Below are positions 17,641-28,007 of a stretch of 64,000 bases of DNA, in pieces. Source of the stretch: Clostridia bacterium (GTDB lineage: Bacteria > Bacillota > Clostridia > TANB77 > CAG-508); NCBI GenBank assembly GCA_900759475.1, contig CAAEVK010000008.1:8789-72788 (forward strand), read 5' to 3'. A model generated the notes under the pieces. It had not been told where the DNA came from and did no database searches. It saw only the letters and a list, made by a program, of their open reading frames with translations. Numbering within the stretch: the first letter of the stretch is position 1; each line of letters opens with the position of its first letter. The position numbers and the translations under genes were made by a program.

Positions 17641-19068
17641 TATTTTAATAACTCCGCCAATCATTCTACTTAAAGCACTTTGAGCTGCTAATTCTGTTTT
17701 TCCACCAGATACAATAATGCAATCATCTGTTGTTATTATTCCTTCTGCTTTTAAATTTTCTATAGCCTTTTCTAATATTTTTTCAATATTATCCCCTTCT
17801 TCTTTTACAAGAATTGGTCTAATATTCCAGCTTAATCCTAATTGACGATAAGTAATTTCGTTTTTTGTTACCGCATATATTGGGCATTGTGGGCCAAAGC
17901 TAGAAATTAGTCTTGGTGTATCTCCACACTCTGTATAAGTTAAAATTAGTTTTGCTTCTACATTCATAGCACTAGCACATATAGAATGGTTAATATGAAA
18001 TTCATAATTATTACTTGGCTCTTCATACACTCTATTTCTAAATCTTTTCCAATATTTAATTGTACTTTCTACTTTTTTTGCAATAGTATCCATTGTTTTT
18101 ACACATTCAACAGGAAATTTTCCCATAGCAGTTTCTCCTGATAGCATAATAGCTGAACTTCCATCAAACACAGCATTTGCTACATCACTTACCTCTGCTC
18201 TTGTTGGTCTTGGATTATCACACATTGATTCTAACATTTGTGTTGCTGTAATAACTGGTTTTCCTGCTCTATATGTTTTTTTAATGAATTGTTTTTGCAA
18301 AACTGGCACTTCTTCCATTGGAATTTCTACTCCTAAATCTCCACGTGCCACCATAATTCCATCTGATACTTCTAGGATTTTGTCAAAATTATCTATTCCT
18401 TCTCTGTTTTCTATTTTAGAAATAATTTTAATATGTTCTCCGTGATTTTGTTTTAACACTTCTCTAATAGCTAAAACATCTGTTGGTTTTCTGACAAAAG
18501 AGGCTGCTATGTAATCAAACCCAACTTTTATGCCATATTTAATATCTTCTTCATCTTTTTGTGTTATGCTTGGCAAATTTAATATAAGATTTGGAATGTT
18601 TATACTTTTTGTATTTGTTAATTTTCCCCCATGAATTACTGTGCATATTATATCTTTATTGTTTATTTCTTTTACAGTTAATTCAATAGTTCCATCATTA
18701 ACTAGTATTGTACTTCCAACAGATACGTCTTTATATAGTTCTTTGTAACTTACAGAAACCTCATTTTCATTTCCTAGTTTATCTTCATTTAGTAAAGTAA
18801 ATGTTGCTCCATTTTCTAACATAATTCCATTATTCTCAAATTTTCCAATTCTTATTTCAGGTCCTTTTGTATCTAATAGCAACGGAATTGGTAAACCTAA
18901 TTCTGTCCTTACTTTTTTAAATAAATTGATTCTTTCTTCTTGGTCTTGATAATTTCCATGTGAAAAATTAATTCTTCCTACGTTCATTCCAGCAAGCATT
19001 AGTCTTCTTAATTTTTCTTCGCTATCCACTGCTGGTCCTAGTGTACAAACTATTTTTGTCTTTCTCAA
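17638..19068 (-). CDS. pyk: Pyruvate kinase
   Basis: A 476-residue enzyme converting phosphoenolpyruvate and ADP to pyruvate and ATP. Motifs: TKIVCTLGPAVDSEEKLRRL, AGMNVGRINFSHG, LLLDTKGPEIRIG, the active-site IKIISKIENREGIDNFDEIL-type segment (KIISKIENREGIDNFDKIL), MVARGDLGVEIP, QKQFI and ATQMLESM. The C-terminal allosteric-type domain is present (LSGETAMGKFPVECVKTM, SICASAMNVEAKLILTYTEC). Length is that of the short bacterial form, without the extra PEP-utiliser domain seen in bacilli. ATG 19068. glgP lies upstream on the same strand 80 bases away, linking glycogen breakdown with lower glycolysis. Confidence 0.94.
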   Translation of the reverse strand: MRKTKIVCTLGPAVDSEEKLRRLMLAGMNVGRINFSHGNYQDQEERINLFKKVRTELGLPIPLLLDTKGPEIRIGKFENNGIMLENGATFTLLNEDKLGNENEVSVSYKELYKDVSVGSTILVNDGTIELTVKEINNKDIICTVIHGGKLTNTKSINIPNLILNLPSITQKDEEDIKYGIKVGFDYIAASFVRKPTDVLAIREVLKQNHGEHIKIISKIENREGIDNFDKILEVSDGIMVARGDLGVEIPMEEVPVLQKQFIKKTYRAGKPVITATQMLESMCDNPRPTRAEVSDVANAVFDGSSAIMLSGETAMGKFPVECVKTMDTIAKKVESTIKYWKRFRNRVYEEPSNNYEFHINHSICASAMNVEAKLILTYTECGDTPRLISSFGPQCPIYAVTKNEITYRQLGLSWNIRPILVKEEGDNIEKILEKAIENLKAEGIITTDDCIIVSGGKTELAAQSALSRMIGGVIKI

Positions 19069-19147
19069 AATATTTCATTCCTTTCTTTGTTAGTTGTATA
19101 TTTTTTACTATTCATTTTTTCCATGTAATAATATATTCCATTTGTTA

Positions 19148-21717
19148 TTATTTTGTTATCCATTTTACTAAATTCATATTTTCTGCATCTAATAACATCT
19201 CATGCTTTGGCATAATTCTAAATGTATAGCCATAATTACCACCTGTATTTAATTCTATTTTTCCTGCAAAAGTATAGGTTTTACTTTCATCATCCTCGTT
19301 AATTAGTTTCATTGGAATAATACTAATGTTTTCTACTGTTCCATTTTCTAATATTTTTCCATAATATGTTTGGGCTTCTATATTTTCTACTGAAATATTT
19401 GGTAACTTTACACTACACATTACATCAATATTATTGCCTGCATCTATGGTAATATTGTCTAAATTATTAATTTGTGATATTTCAATATCCTCCCAATTAG
19501 CAACAGTATTTTCTTTCCAAGCATTATATTCTGTTACCAAGTCCAATTTACTAAAGTATTTATTTGTTAAGTTACAAAGTGGCATATAGAGTTTCTCTGT
19601 ATAGTCCACTAACATTCTTGATGTACTAAATCTTCCTCCTGTACTAATAATAGAATTCTTCATTAATTTAATCCATTGACTTGATAAGCCATTTTTATCT
19701 TTATTATAATATGCTGGTATAATTTTACTTTCTAATGTTGTATAAATGCTTTCACTGTCAGCTAAATCTTGTGCTTCATAAGATTCATATTCATCATTTG
19801 TTCCAATTGCCCAACCATTTTTCTGGTTGTATCCTTCTGCCCACCATCCATCTAATACACTAAAGTTTACTACTCCATTAATAGATGCTTTTTGACCACT
19901 TGTTCCTGATGCTTCCATTGGTCTTCTAGGATTATTTAACCATACATCTACACCACTTATTAAATATCTTGCCATGGCAATGTTGTAATCTTCTAACAAA
20001 AAGATTTTTCCTTTAAATTGTGGCATAGCAGATATTTCATGAATATATTTAATTAAATCTTGTCCTTCTTTATCTGCTGGATGTGCCTTTCCTGCAAATA
20101 TAATTTGAACTGGTCTTTTTTCGTCATTTAATATTTGTGTAATTCTTTCTAAATCTTTGAAAATAAGAGTTGCTCTTTTATAAGTAGCAAATCTTCTAGC
20201 AAAACCTATTGTTAGTACATCTGTTTTTAATTCTGGTACCATATCTTTTATTGTGTCATAACTAGTCCCTGATTTCCTTAATCGATTTGTTAAATTATTT
20301 TTAGCTAAATCCAATAATTTTTCTTTTCTCTTCATATGTTCAGCCCATAGTTTTTCGTCTGGTATCGAATCAATTTTTTTCCAAACAGTGTCGTCATAAA
20401 TAGCATCTTGCCAGTAAGGCATTAAATATTTATTGTATAATTCTTTTATTCCCGGTGCTAGCCAAGAACAAGTATGTACTCCATTTGTTACATAAGTAAT
20501 TGGTGATTCATTAGCTGCTATTGCAGGCCATATATCTCCAAATAATTCTCTTGATACAGCGCCATGTAATTTACTTACTCCGGTTCTTCTTTCCTGCAAT
20601 TTTTAGGGCTAGTATTCCCATATTAAATCCATTTTCTAGTTCTCCATTTTTGGTATTCATTCCTAGTTTTAAAAATTCTTCTCTTGAAAGTCCTATTCTT
20701 CCCCAGAAATTTTTAAAGTATTTTTCTACTAATGCTATATCAAATATATCGTTTCCTGCCGGAACTGGAGTATGAGTAGTAAATACTGTTTTAGCAGTTA
20801 CAATTTCTTTGGCAATATGAAAAGATACTTGCTTTTCTGCCATAATATTTTTGATTAATTCAATGGTAACAAACGAAGAATGTCCCTCATTCATATGATA
20901 AACAGTTGGATTTAATCCCAATTTTTGAAGGAGATTTACTCCACCCATTCCAAGAACAATTTCTTGTTGGATTCTCATTTCTCTGTCTCCACCATATAAA
21001 CGTAAAGTAACATTTCTATAATCATCTGTATTTTGGTCAATATCAGAATCTAATAAATATAGTGTTACTCTTCCTACATTAATTTTCCACACTTTTAAGT
21101 AAATTTTTTTTCTTGGAAATCTTATATTAATAATTAATTCTTCTTCATTTTCGTCTACAACTGGAATAATTGGCAAATTATACAAATCAATATTTTTATA
21201 CTCTGTTTCTTGTACACCATGGCCATTAATTTTTTGATGAAAATATCCGTTTTTATATAATAGCCCTACTGCTACAAAAGGTAAGCCTAAATCACTTGCT
21301 GATTTTAAATGATCCCCAGATAAAATTCCGTAATCCTCCTGAATAAATTGGCAATATTTCATCTAGTCCATATTCTGCTGAAAAATAAGCAATTAAGTCA
21401 TTTTTGTTGTTAGGATATTTTTTAGAAAACCATGTATTTTTACTGTTCATATATCCGTCAAAATCATCCACTATTTTATCATATTGTCTTAAAAAATCAT
21501 TATCTGTTGTAATTTGTTCTAATTTGGATTGCTCCACTAGTTTTAAAAATTTAACAGGATTTTTTCCACACTTTTCCCATAAATCCATGTCAATTTTTTT
21601 AAATAATTTTAAAAACTCCGTATTCCAAGACCACCATAAATTTTGAGCAATTTCAGATAATCTTTCAATTCTTTTTGGTAATTGTGGGTTAACTGTTATT
21701 CTGTTAAAAACGTACAT
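19148..21717 (-). CDS. glgP: Alpha-glucan (glycogen) phosphorylase with two CGG +1 sites
   Basis: About 855 residues over three frames. It releases glucose-1-phosphate from glycogen. The N-terminal DUF3417 domain (PKRIERLSEIAQNLWWSWN) marks the distant GlgP family found in Clostridia and Thermotoga. Then come AYFSAEYGLDEILPIYSGGL, SGDHLKSASDLGLPFVAVGL, YHMNEGHSSFVTIELI, TTHTPVPAGND, IGFARRFATYKRA, NPRRPMEASGTSGQKASING and GWWAEGYN. Two in-frame CGGs (21328 and 20580) interrupt it. Reading +1 at each gives YSGGL-G-ILSGDH and GKKN-G-VSKLHG, both strongly conserved glycines. All active-site regions are intact, so it is not a pseudogene. With the debranching enzyme at 59 kb it implies storage-glucan use. 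Confidence 0.9.
20580..20582 (-). other. CGG +1 site, second in glgP
   Basis: Coding strand AAG AAC CGG AGT. Skipping C reads GGA: GKKN-G-VSKLHGAVS. The unshifted frame stops within three codons. Confidence 0.85.
21328..21330 (-). other. CGG +1 site, first in glgP
   Basis: Coding strand GGA TTA CGG AAT. Skipping C reads GGA: YSGGL-G-ILSGDHLKSASD, an invariant stretch of this phosphorylase family. Confidence 0.87.
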
Positions 21718-21754
21718 TAATATTTTCCTCCTTTGTATTTTTTATTGTTCTTAT

Positions 21755-22459
21755 TTAATTTTCTTTGTTCTTTGTTTTTCTAACAATAGCAATGGTTACT
21801 AAAACAATAATTAGTATTACTAAAATAATTCCTACAAATAGAATAGGATTACTTACAATGCCTGATGGTTTTTCTAGTATTTCATCAAATTGGATTGTAT
21901 CTACTATTTCCTTTAGTTCTTCTTGTTTTACATTAGAATACTTACTATTTAATGTTATTGTAATTGCTCTTCCATTTACAATAGTGTAATACTGGTATAT
22001 GGTTGTTGTTCCGCTCTTAAATATAGTATATATGTATTTTATTCCATTTTTTTCGTAAACTTCTTGTTCTTGTTTTTGTGCACCATTAGCAGCATTAACA
22101 ATTTCTTGTTTTACATCTTCTATTTCTGCATCATTTAAAGATGCTAAATGATAATTACTCTTTGTTCTTGCATTTTCAATTACTGCAATAATTAATTCTT
22201 TAGATAAATTACTGCTAATTCCATTATATACTATTCCATTTTGCGTATATTGGCTCTTTAATTCATCCTTTGTTGTTTTTAGTACTGTTTCGTAATAAGT
22301 AAGTTTTGTATCATTTTTATCTACTCCTGCTTTTAAGTCGTAATATTCTTCTGGTACTTCTATTTTCATTCCCATTTCTGGGAACTCTACTGCTAAAATA
22401 GTTATTGTGTTAGTTAAAAGTATAATTGTTAGAATAAATGCTACTATTATTTTCTTCAT
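21755..22459 (-). CDS. Membrane-anchored extracytoplasmic protein of unknown function
   Basis: 234 residues. An N-terminal signal sequence (KKIIVAFILTIILLTNTITI, cleaved near LAVEFP) precedes an exported domain of about 170 residues starting MGMKIEVPEEYYDLKAG. A single C-terminal membrane segment (NPILFVGIILVILIIVLVTI) and a basic tail (VRKTKNKEN) follow: a type I membrane topology. The exported domain resembles small lipocalin/PsbP-like Firmicutes proteins in general pattern (YTIVNGRAITITLNS), but I cannot assign a family with confidence. ATG 22459 follows AAGGAG. It lies upstream of glgP on the same strand, 37 bases away. Confidence 0.65.
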   Translation of the reverse strand: MKKIIVAFILTIILLTNTITILAVEFPEMGMKIEVPEEYYDLKAGVDKNDTKLTYYETVLKTTKDELKSQYTQNGIVYNGISSNLSKELIIAVIENARTKSNYHLASLNDAEIEDVKQEIVNAANGAQKQEQEVYEKNGIKYIYTIFKSGTTTIYQYYTIVNGRAITITLNSKYSNVKQEELKEIVDTIQFDEILEKPSGIVSNPILFVGIILVILIIVLVTIAIVRKTKNKEN

Positions 22460-22523
22460 TTTTAGTTCTCCTTTTTTATATTTTTTTCATATTTATTATA
22501 AACATTAAACAAAAAGTTGTAAA

Positions 22524-23208
22524 CTATTTTAATAAATCTTTTACAACTTCTCCTGCAATAATTAAACCAGCAACTGATGGAACAAAGGAAATACTCCCTA
22601 GTGTTCTTGTGTTTGTTTTTTTAGGTTCTTCTTTGGAGTATACTACTTTTAATGTTTGAATTCCTCTTTTTTTTAATTCTTTCCTCATTCTTTTAGCCAA
22701 TGGACACATTTGAGTTTGATAAATATCTTCTACTTCTAGCATAGATGGATTTAATTTATTACCAGTACCCATACAAGAAATAATAGGAATAGAATATCTG
22801 CCGAGCCATTACTGCTAAACTAATTTTAGCAGTAATATTATCTACTGCATCTACAATATAAGAATAGGAAGCATCAATTAATTCTTCGGCATTATTAGGT
22901 AAATACATTTCTTTTATTGTTTTTATTTTTACATTAGGATTAATTGCTAACATTCTATTTTTCATTACTTCTACTTTATCTTTTCCAATTGTAGTATGGT
23001 CTGCATGAATTTGTCTATTTAAATTTGTTAAAGAAATAATGTCTTTGTCTATTAATACAAACTTACCTATTCCTGCCCTTACTAATCCTTCTGCCACAAA
23101 AGATCCTACTCCGCCAATTCCAAAAATAGCAATTTTTGCGTTTTGCAGTTTTTGCAAGCCCTCTTTTCCTATTAACATTTCTGTTCTCGAAAATTGATTT
23201 TCTTCCAT
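22524..23208 (-). CDS. tcdA: tRNA threonylcarbamoyladenosine dehydratase (ThiF/E1 family), one CGG +1 site
   Basis: About 227 residues after one shift. It cyclises t6A37 of tRNAs to ct6A in an ATP-dependent E1-like reaction. It opens with FSRTEMLIGKEGLQKLQNAK, the nucleotide-binding IFGIGGVGSFVAEGLVRAGI, LIDKDIISLTNLNRQIHA and VDAVDNITAK. The CGG at 22801 is in frame; the +1 reading gives VMA-G-RYSIPIISCMGTGNKL, the conserved E1-like segment, and continues through PLAKRMRKELKKRGI to VPSVAGLIIAGEVVKDLL. The unshifted frame ends within 16 codons. It starts 3 bases downstream of the BI-1 gene. Confidence 0.88.
22801..22803 (-). other. CGG +1 site in tcdA
   Basis: Coding strand ATG GCT CGG CAG. 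Skipping C reads GGC (Gly): VMA-G-RYSIPIISCMG. It is the only site with C after CGG. Confidence 0.85.
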
Positions 23209-23211
23209 TAT

Positions 23212-23856
23212 TTAATTTTTACGCTTTCCAAAAATTGATAATAATCTTAAGAAAATATTAATAAAGTCAAGATAAATTTCCATAGCCCCATATATGTGTA
23301 ATTTATTTTCTGGAATAATATCTGCATATTGTAGTTGTTTAATTTTTTGAATGTCGTAAGCTGTTATTCCAAAAAATGCTACTAAAACCACCCAAGAAAT
23401 CACAATATCAAAAGTAGGATTTCCAATAAATAAATTAATAAGACTTGAAATAACTCCTGCAAAAAGAAGTCCATATAACATTGGTGCAAATTTATTTAAA
23501 TTCATATTTGTTTTATAGCCTAAAAAGCCCATAATTGCAAAAGCAATAGCTGCAGTAAAGAAACATAGGTAAATAGAACTCATGTCAAACACAGCAAATA
23601 TTGTAGATAAACTAATTCCATTAATAATAGCATAAACAAAATACAAAATAGCTACCATCATTGGTTTTAATTTTCTAAATAATAATGAAAATAGTAACAC
23701 AACAACTACTTCTACAATCAATAAAATTGTAAAAGTATTATTAATGATAAAATTTAAAAATAATCCTGATGAATATGTGTACCAAGATACAATACCTGTT
23801 ACTAATAATCCTAAAAACATCCATAAAAATGTTTTACTTAAAACTTTATTATCCAT
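23212..23856 (-). CDS. Bax inhibitor-1 / YccA family membrane protein
   Basis: 214 residues with seven predicted membrane segments. The family signature is seen in MNLNKFAPMLYGLLFAGVIS, LINLFIGNPTFDIVISWV, and near the end AYDIQKIKQLQY followed by YGAMEIYLDFINIFLRLL, including the conserved Asp residues tied to pH-sensitive Ca2+ leak in BI-1 proteins. The bacterial role is uncertain; YbhL and YccA interact with the FtsH protease, and BsYetJ is a calcium leak channel. ATG 23856 (AGAAGGAAAATGTT upstream) is preferred to the far upstream start at 23919. It precedes tcdA with a 3-base gap. Confidence 0.87.
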   Translation of the reverse strand: MDNKVLSKTFLWMFLGLLVTGIVSWYTYSSGLFLNFIINNTFTILLIVEVVVVLLFSLLFRKLKPMMVAILYFVYAIINGISLSTIFAVFDMSSIYLCFFTAAIAFAIMGFLGYKTNMNLNKFAPMLYGLLFAGVISSLINLFIGNPTFDIVISWVVLVAFFGITAYDIQKIKQLQYADIIPENKLHIYGAMEIYLDFINIFLRLLSIFGKRKN

Positions 23857-24133
23857 AACATTTTCCTTCTTTCTTATAATGATAGATATTATTTTATCTC
23901 TTTTCAAAAAAAAAAGCAATTCTTTTTATTGCTTTTTTTTTGAATTTTTATTGTTATTTTAACTAATTGGTTATAATGATTTTACTTTAGTTTGTAGTTA
24001 TTATATTAATATTACTTTTATTTAATAAAAATTCAATATTTTTTATAAACTGTTAATTTCACTATACACTAACTTATATTAAATCAACATTAACTTCAAT
24101 CAATATGAAACAACTCTACTTACAAGCTATTAG

Positions 24134-24577
24134 TTATAATGCGTCTGAAAGATTATGTTTATCTGTTACACCAACAAAAGTTTTTGTTGCTTCTCCATTT
24201 TTAAAAATAATCATAGTTGGAATACTCATAACATTATATTGCATTGCTAAATCTTGATTTTTATCAATGTCCACTTTTACAACTTTTACATGAGTATTTT
24301 CTTCTGCAATATTTTCCAAAATTGGAGACATCATTTTACATGGACCACACCAAGTAGCATAAAAATCTACTAAAACGGTTTTTTCCGAATTAATTACCTC
24401 CTGTTGAAAATCTTTTGCCATAATTTCTGTTATGTTCATTTTATTTTCCTCCTTTTCACTTTGATTTATTTGTTCTTTTGTATAAGAATTTATAATATAG
24501 TTATACACAATTGTAAGTGTAATTATAACACCAATAAATGCAATAATTTGTAAAACTAACTTTTTCTTTTTATCCAT
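24134..24577 (-). CDS. Membrane-anchored thioredoxin
   Basis: 147 residues. An N-terminal anchor (LVLQIIAFIGVIITLTIVYN) is followed by a charged linker and a thioredoxin fold with the redox site ATWCGPCKMMSPIL near residue 75 and the cis-proline loop MSIPTMIIFKNG. The anchor directs the domain outside the cytoplasm, unlike ordinary TrxA. It is the last gene of a trxB-ccdA-trx operon, so electrons probably pass from NADPH via the TrxB-like protein to CcdA and across the membrane to this protein. Its targets (exported disulfides, spore or wall proteins) are unknown. Confidence 0.85.
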   Translation of the reverse strand: MDKKKKLVLQIIAFIGVIITLTIVYNYIINSYTKEQINQSEKEENKMNITEIMAKDFQQEVINSEKTVLVDFYATWCGPCKMMSPILENIAEENTHVKVVKVDIDKNQDLAMQYNVMSIPTMIIFKNGEATKTFVGVTDKHNLSDAL

Positions 24578-24623
24578 ATTTATTATTTCCTCACTTCCTT
24601 ATATGTAATGTATTGTAACATAT

Positions 24624-25253
24624 TTAAAATATAATAACAATTCCACTAAATATTAAAACGATTCCTGCCATTTTGTTAATTATATTATAATGCTTTTTAA
24701 TAAAATTAAAAGTTGTTTTTAGTTTTTCTAAAAATGCAGCTGTTATTATAAATGGAATTCCTAGTCCTAATGAATATAATAATAGCATAATAATTCCTTG
24801 TAAAATACTACCATATGTTGCACTCATTAATAAAGCAGAGCTTAAAAATACGCCCACACAAGGTGTCCAACAAACAGAAAACAACATTCCAAACAAAATA
24901 GCAGAAAAAAAGCTTATATCTTTTTTAGTTTGTTTTATTCCTTTTGTTTTATCTAATAATTTAATATGAAATATTCCCATATAGTGTAGTCCAAATAGTA
25001 TAACAATTATTCCCATTGCAATGTTAATATAATTATTATAATTTTGAATTATTTTTCCTAAAGTGCTAGCAAATACCCCCAATAATATAAATAGTATAGT
25101 AAATCCTAGTACAAAACCTATTGCATTTATCATTGTCTTTTTTATACTTTTATCTTGTCCTGCAAAATAAGATATATACATTGGTAACATCGGTAATACA
25201 CAGGGAGATATAAAAGATGCAAATCCTTCTACAAAAATTAATAAATAATCCAT
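24624..25253 (-). CDS. CcdA/DsbD-type transmembrane thiol-electron carrier
   Basis: 209 residues with six hydrophobic segments. The two membrane-embedded redox cysteines are in SFISPCVLPMLPMYISYF near residue 17 and VCWTPCVGVFLSSALL near residue 117, the hallmark of CcdA and the DsbD beta domain. It moves electrons from cytoplasmic thioredoxin across the membrane. It begins 2 bases after the trxB-like gene and is followed 46 bases later by an anchored thioredoxin, a complete relay. No cytochrome c genes are nearby, so general reduction of exported disulfides is more likely than heme maturation. Confidence 0.88.
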   Translation of the reverse strand: MDYLLIFVEGFASFISPCVLPMLPMYISYFAGQDKSIKKTMINAIGFVLGFTILFILLGVFASTLGKIIQNYNNYINIAMGIIVILFGLHYMGIFHIKLLDKTKGIKQTKKDISFFSAILFGMLFSVCWTPCVGVFLSSALLMSATYGSILQGIIMLLLYSLGLGIPFIITAAFLEKLKTTFNFIKKHYNIINKMAGIVLIFSGIVIIF

Positions 25254-25255
25254 TT

Positions 25256-26116
25256 TTATCCTCTTTTTAAATATTGTATAGCAGTAAGTCCTGCTTTCAT
25301 TCCTTCATATACTGCTTTTGTTATTTGGAATATTCCTCCTGTACAGTCTCCACAAGCATACATTCCGGCAATATTCGTTTCCATATTTTCGTTTACAACA
25401 ATAGAATCTTTTTTTAAAAGAAGTCCTAATTTTTTAGCAAAATCACTACTATTTGCTATTCCTTGTGCAATAAATATTCCATCCACCTTTAAACTTGTAT
25501 TATCTGAAAACTGTACTTCTTCCACTCTTTCTTGTCCTCTAATTTCTTTTATTGGTTTTGTATTTATTTTTACATTATCTGCTCTAAATTCTGGTGCCGG
25601 TTCTCCATTAGTTAAAAGTTCTATTTTTTGTACAACGTTTAATAAATCGTTTACTTCCGAAATTGCATAATTGCCATTACCTAGAACTGCTACTGTTTTA
25701 TTACGATAAAAGAAGCCATCACATATAGCACAATAGCTAATTCCTTTTCCTTCAAATTGATTAATCCCTTGTATATTGGGTTTATTTTTTTTGCTACCTG
25801 TTGCTAAAATAACTGTCTTTGACTTATATACATGATTGGTTGTTGTTATTTTAAAACTAATTTCTTCTTTTTCTAGTTTAATTACTTCTTCTTTTTTTAC
25901 TTCTACTCCTAAATTTTGTGCTTGCCTAATTCCTGATAGATATAATGTATTGCCAGCAATTCCATCTTCAAATCCATAATAATTCTCTATTTTTTCCGCA
26001 TTTTGCAAACTTGTTTCTTGATAATAAATAACAAGTGTTTTTAAATTGGCCCTTTTGGTATATAAACTAGCTGCTATTCCAGCAGGTCCTGCTCCTATAA
26101 TTATTACATCAAACAT
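25256..26116 (-). CDS. Thioredoxin reductase (TrxB-like flavoprotein)
   Basis: 286 residues. FAD site DVIIIGAGPAGIAASLYTKR, the active-site pair in SYCAICDGFFYRNK, and the C-terminal FAD motif GMYACGDCTGGIFQITKAVY are all present. The NAD(P)H-binding loop reads VLGNGNYAISEVNDLL, which departs from the common GGGxSAxEEA, so it may use another donor or be a ferredoxin-dependent flavin thioredoxin reductase-type enzyme. ATG 26116 has GGAGGAG just upstream; a GTG at 26128 overlaps that site. It leads the trxB-ccdA-trx operon and follows rdgB by 25 bases. Confidence 0.85.
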   Translation of the reverse strand: MFDVIIIGAGPAGIAASLYTKRANLKTLVIYYQETSLQNAEKIENYYGFEDGIAGNTLYLSGIRQAQNLGVEVKKEEVIKLEKEEISFKITTTNHVYKSKTVILATGSKKNKPNIQGINQFEGKGISYCAICDGFFYRNKTVAVLGNGNYAISEVNDLLNVVQKIELLTNGEPAPEFRADNVKINTKPIKEIRGQERVEEVQFSDNTSLKVDGIFIAQGIANSSDFAKKLGLLLKKDSIVVNENMETNIAGMYACGDCTGGIFQITKAVYEGMKAGLTAIQYLKRG

Positions 26117-26141
26117 ATTCTCCTCCACTTTATATTATATG

Positions 26142-26723
26142 TTAATTTTTTGCTAAATATTTTTCTAATTGTTTTAATGCTATACTTCTACTACTAATCC
26201 TATTTTTTTCTTCTAATGATATTTCTGCTAATGTCTGTCCATTTTCTAATTCAAATATTTCGTCAAATCCAAAACCATTTTTCCCTCTTTTATCTTCTGC
26301 AATTCTTCCTTGTAATATGCCAGTAAATACTTTTTCTTTGCCATTTGGTTCTACTAAAGCAATACAAGTTATAACACAAGCTGTTCTTTTAGACTTTTTA
26401 ACCTCTTTTAGTTTTTTTAATAAATAATCATTTCTTTCTTCCTGTGTTTTTTCTTTTCCTAAAAATCTCGCTGTTTTTACTCCTGGAAATCCATTTAGTA
26501 CATCAATGCATAAACCACTATCATCTGCAATACAAATTTTATTAGTTACCCTCGCTATTTCTTTTGCTTTTTTTAATGCATTTTCTGCAAATGTATATTT
26601 GTCTTCTTCTACTTCTATATGGCATTTTATATCTTTTAAAGATACAATTTCATAACTTGTTATTATTTGTCTTATTTCTCTTAATTTTTCTAAATTATTT
26701 GTCGCTACTATTATCTGTTTCAT
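26142..26723 (-). CDS. rdgB: RdgB/HAM1 non-canonical purine NTP pyrophosphatase
   Basis: 193 residues. It hydrolyses ITP, dITP and XTP to monophosphates, keeping deaminated purines out of DNA and RNA. Motifs: IIVATNNLEKLREIRQI at the N-terminus, ENALKKAKEIARVTNKICIA, DDSGLCIDVLNGFPGVKTAR with the catalytic Asp, GKNGFGFDEIFE and the closing RISSRSIALKQL, where other members have SHRxxAL. ATG 26723 (AAAGGAATT upstream) is chosen over the start at 26744, since MKQIIVATNN is the usual N-terminus. It is probably cotranscribed with trxB downstream. Confidence 0.9.
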   Translation of the reverse strand: MKQIIVATNNLEKLREIRQIITSYEIVSLKDIKCHIEVEEDKYTFAENALKKAKEIARVTNKICIADDSGLCIDVLNGFPGVKTARFLGKEKTQEERNDYLLKKLKEVKKSKRTACVITCIALVEPNGKEKVFTGILQGRIAEDKRGKNGFGFDEIFELENGQTLAEISLEEKNRISSRSIALKQLEKYLAKN

Positions 26724-26786
26724 TTCTATAATTCCTTTCAACAACTGGATTTGTACGTCTTTTATTTGAACATAATACGAAACATT

Positions 26787-27900
26787 TTACTCCTTACTTT
26801 TTTGAATTGGTTTTATTTTTCTTTTCATTTGAATTTTAGGTTTAGGAATATTTTTTCCTGCTACTTTTAAAAATATGTTTATTGTTTTTACTATCATTTC
26901 TTTAGTTTGTTCATCCATACTTTGATAAGTTTTTATCATTGTTAACGCATTAGTAAATTTTTTATCTTTTAATTCACAAAGCATTTGAACCTTTGTTTGT
27001 CCTAATATTTCAAAAAGAGTATCTATAAATTTTTCCCTTTGTTCTACACTTACTTCTTGTAACCAATTAGTAATTGTTTTATCAATAAATTCGCTAGAAT
27101 TTGTCAACTTGTCTTCTATAAATTTATCACCCATCACTTGCCAGGTATATAAATCATGTTGCATAATTCCGCTTTGTATGCTTTTTACTATAGTACACTT
27201 TTCTTTGTGTTCTAATAACCTTCCTATAATAGAACTCTGTGGAATATAGGTATGAATTAGTGGAAGTATTCTTTTATATTCTTTACTTTGGATTACATTT
27301 GGATAAAATCCTGGTCCATCATTATTATATACATTTATAATTCTATCCTGCACCTTTGGATTACAGAAACTCGCTGCATATACTGCTAAGTTCCCGTCCT
27401 TTGGAATGTCCACCTACTCTTATTTTCTTTTTATATTTCCTTGCCATTTTATTTAAATAATCTACTGCATCTATTTGTGCTGGTACTAGTTGGCTAAAAG
27501 TCATGTTAAAATCTTCCTTCCAGCCAACAATAGTATCGTCTGTTCCTCTATAGGCTATATACATGGTATTATCTGGTAATAAAATTGTGACACTCGAAAA
27601 TTGTTTTTCCTGTTGGGGATCTATTTTATTAATATACTCTACTAATTTTATTTCTCCAAATCGATTGCTTTTTGCTATTTTAGGAAATAATTCTATATCT
27701 TCTGCTTGTAAAATTCTTCCTGTTGTTCCTAATTTTTTGTATTTTTCATAGGTCTCTTGCAATGTAATTGGTTTATTGTCTACAATTTCATCTAATGGGA
27801 AATAAGATAATCTGCTTAAAATAAGATTATCAATTTCATTAAATGGCACTTGCTTGATAGAAATATCTCTCCAGTTTATATAATCAAATATATTTGGCAT
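26787..27900 (-). CDS. Mbeg1-like (DUF2974) alpha/beta hydrolase, one CGG +1 site
   Basis: About 370 residues after one shift. It begins MPNIFDYINWRDISIKQVPF and contains the lipase-like segments MYIAYRGTDDTIVGWKEDFN and VGGHSKGGNLAVYAASFCNP. The nucleophile elbow G-H-S-K-G lies immediately before the CGG at 27394; reading +1 gives GHSKG-G-NLAVYAA as in all DUF2974 proteins. The rest (NVYNNDGPGFYPNVIQSKEY, IPQSSIIGRLLEHKE) matches the family. A serine esterase or lipase is likely; the substrate is unknown. Without the shift the protein ends just after its catalytic serine. Confidence 0.87.
27394..27396 (-). other. CGG +1 site in the Mbeg1-like hydrolase
   Basis: Coding strand AAA GGA CGG GAA. 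Skipping C reads GGG (Gly): GHSKG-G-NLAVYAASF, directly after the catalytic serine elbow. Confidence 0.87.
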
Positions 27901-28007
27901 CTTTTTTCTCCTTTTATTTAATTTATATCATATAAAATTTAAATATACAATGTTTTAATTCGATATTTTATATATGCAATTATTTACTTTAGAATAAGTT
28001 ATACCTA

